This document shows, piece after piece, positions 52,201 through 52,609 of a DNA stretch of 52,609 nt (its first letter is position 1; every line of letters begins with the position of its first letter). The stretch comes from CAZWDL01 sp964632995. GTDB taxonomy: Bacteria; Bacteroidota; Bacteroidia; Chitinophagales; Saprospiraceae. The position numbers and the translations under genes were made by a program. Under the pieces are notes generated by a model, which ran no database searches, had not been told where the DNA came from, and saw nothing but the letters and a program-made list of their open reading frames with translations. The stretch lies in contig CAZWDL010000042.1 of the NCBI GenBank assembly GCA_964632995.1, positions 1-52,609 on the forward strand, in the 5' to 3' direction.

Positions 52201-52560
52201 GCCGTACCTTCTCCGGTTACCATCAACTTTTCGGTACGAATAGGTCATCCGGCACGCCGTCTTCGAATTGACCGGCCGGCTGGTTATTGAGGTGATTGTA
52301 CGTCGCCGCGATAAATATTTCCTAAAATGCCTCCTTTTTCCTGGAATGTCAAGCGCTTTCGATGAAACGCCATCTCCGGCCGGCCACGAGACAGGCGACC
52401 CTTTCACGAAGTGCAGCGAACATCCTCCTTTCGAAGCGAAGCCCCCCTTTTTCTGAGCGAAGCGAAGAAAACATCCCTCCTCCAACCGAAGTGCTTACTT
52501 TTCATTTCTGGGTTTTTCTCACTCCAATGTTGTCAACTTAAGGTTTTTGGCTACTTCATC

Positions 52561-52609
52561 TGTTCTTCTGTTCTTCTGTTCTTCTGTTCTTCTGTTCTTC
52601 TGTTCTTCT
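52561..52609. repeat. TGTTCTTC octamer tandem repeat at the window end
   Basis: Six perfect copies of TGTTCTTC (52561-52608) plus one base run to the end of the window. Such a microsatellite commonly breaks short-read assembly, so the window end is probably a contig end. Confidence 0.9.

Larger units (their letters stand above)
52122..52609. other. 488-bp end region without a supported gene
   Basis: It contains the promoter at 52171-52200 and the octamer microsatellite at 52561-52609. The open frames here (for example 52165-52485 on the minus strand) have no coding character. Confidence 0.6.

Noticed and set aside
52165..52485. 106-aa minus-strand frame near the end
   Set aside because: Poor composition, overlaps a promoter and has no family features.

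Overview
This is a piece of a Bacteroidota chromosome, most likely from a Saprospiria/Lewinella-type bacterium with GC in the fifties. The support is the gene content: a type IX secretion 'gliding motility-associated' C-terminal domain, a DUF5686 outer-membrane protein, a carboxypeptidase-regulatory-domain receptor, a LytS/LytTR pair, MacB/FtsX-type permeases and GH78 rhamnosidases. Several start regions also carry the Bacteroidota -7 box TAnnTTTG, and purine-rich ribosome binding sites are mostly absent. The window is draft sequence: it has two 10-N gaps inside genes (4675-4684 and 7719-7728) and ends in an octamer microsatellite. The genus assignment is inference only.

Layout. 1-2990: the start of an outer-membrane receptor running off the left edge, a LytS-type histidine kinase with its LytTR response regulator (4-bp overlap), and an exported azurin-like protein that lacks one expected copper ligand. 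3124-8604: a COG2187 kinase-like protein, PRPP synthetase (gap plus frameshift), a Tat-exported molybdopterin oxidoreductase, and two small proteins. 8693-10230: tRNA-Ser(CGA) followed by an array of nested palindromes, 144-bp tandem repeats and copies of the tRNA 3' end. This array is the most unusual structure in the window. 10255-14828: a CBS-pair protein, a frameshifted 2H phosphoesterase, a Uma2 nuclease-fold protein and a first GH78 rhamnosidase. 15025-24605: an accessory stretch with an ankyrin/Kelch-like protein, an LRR protein and four co-oriented signal-less proteins (two unrecognised, probably beta-propeller; a tail-fibre-like coiled-coil protein; a class 3 lipase), then an AraC regulator. 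24951-36818: class II ribonucleotide reductase, exported hypotheticals, an amidase plus SGNH-hydrolase lipoprotein pair, a SulP transporter split by one in-frame stop, a type II asparaginase and a lipid A-type acyltransferase. 37041-52121: DUF5686, an ABC permease, a T9SS cargo protein, a second GH78, an orphan gamma-glutamyltransferase small-subunit fragment, an SEC-C-like hypothetical, a Crp/Fnr-DinB pair and a lysine-rich protein with its own promoter and terminator.

Genes that look functionally linked: kinase and regulator (684-2443); amidase and SGNH hydrolase (29545-31807, 10-bp gap); Crp/Fnr and DinB (50364-51618); and the 18928-23599 block. The two rhamnosidases are not in a SusC/SusD locus here.

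Two themes run through the region. First, gene decay: a ParE-like toxin tail, an adenylate cyclase N-terminus, a GGT small-subunit fragment, an unidentified relic at 29119-29461, the SulP nonsense codon and the 2H frameshift. Second, many long intergenic hairpins, several of them nested (8779-9360, 34209-34319, 45278-45356, 45582-45657, 39646-39678), which suggests the genome carries families of palindromic elements. All family assignments were made by reading motifs; no searches were run.
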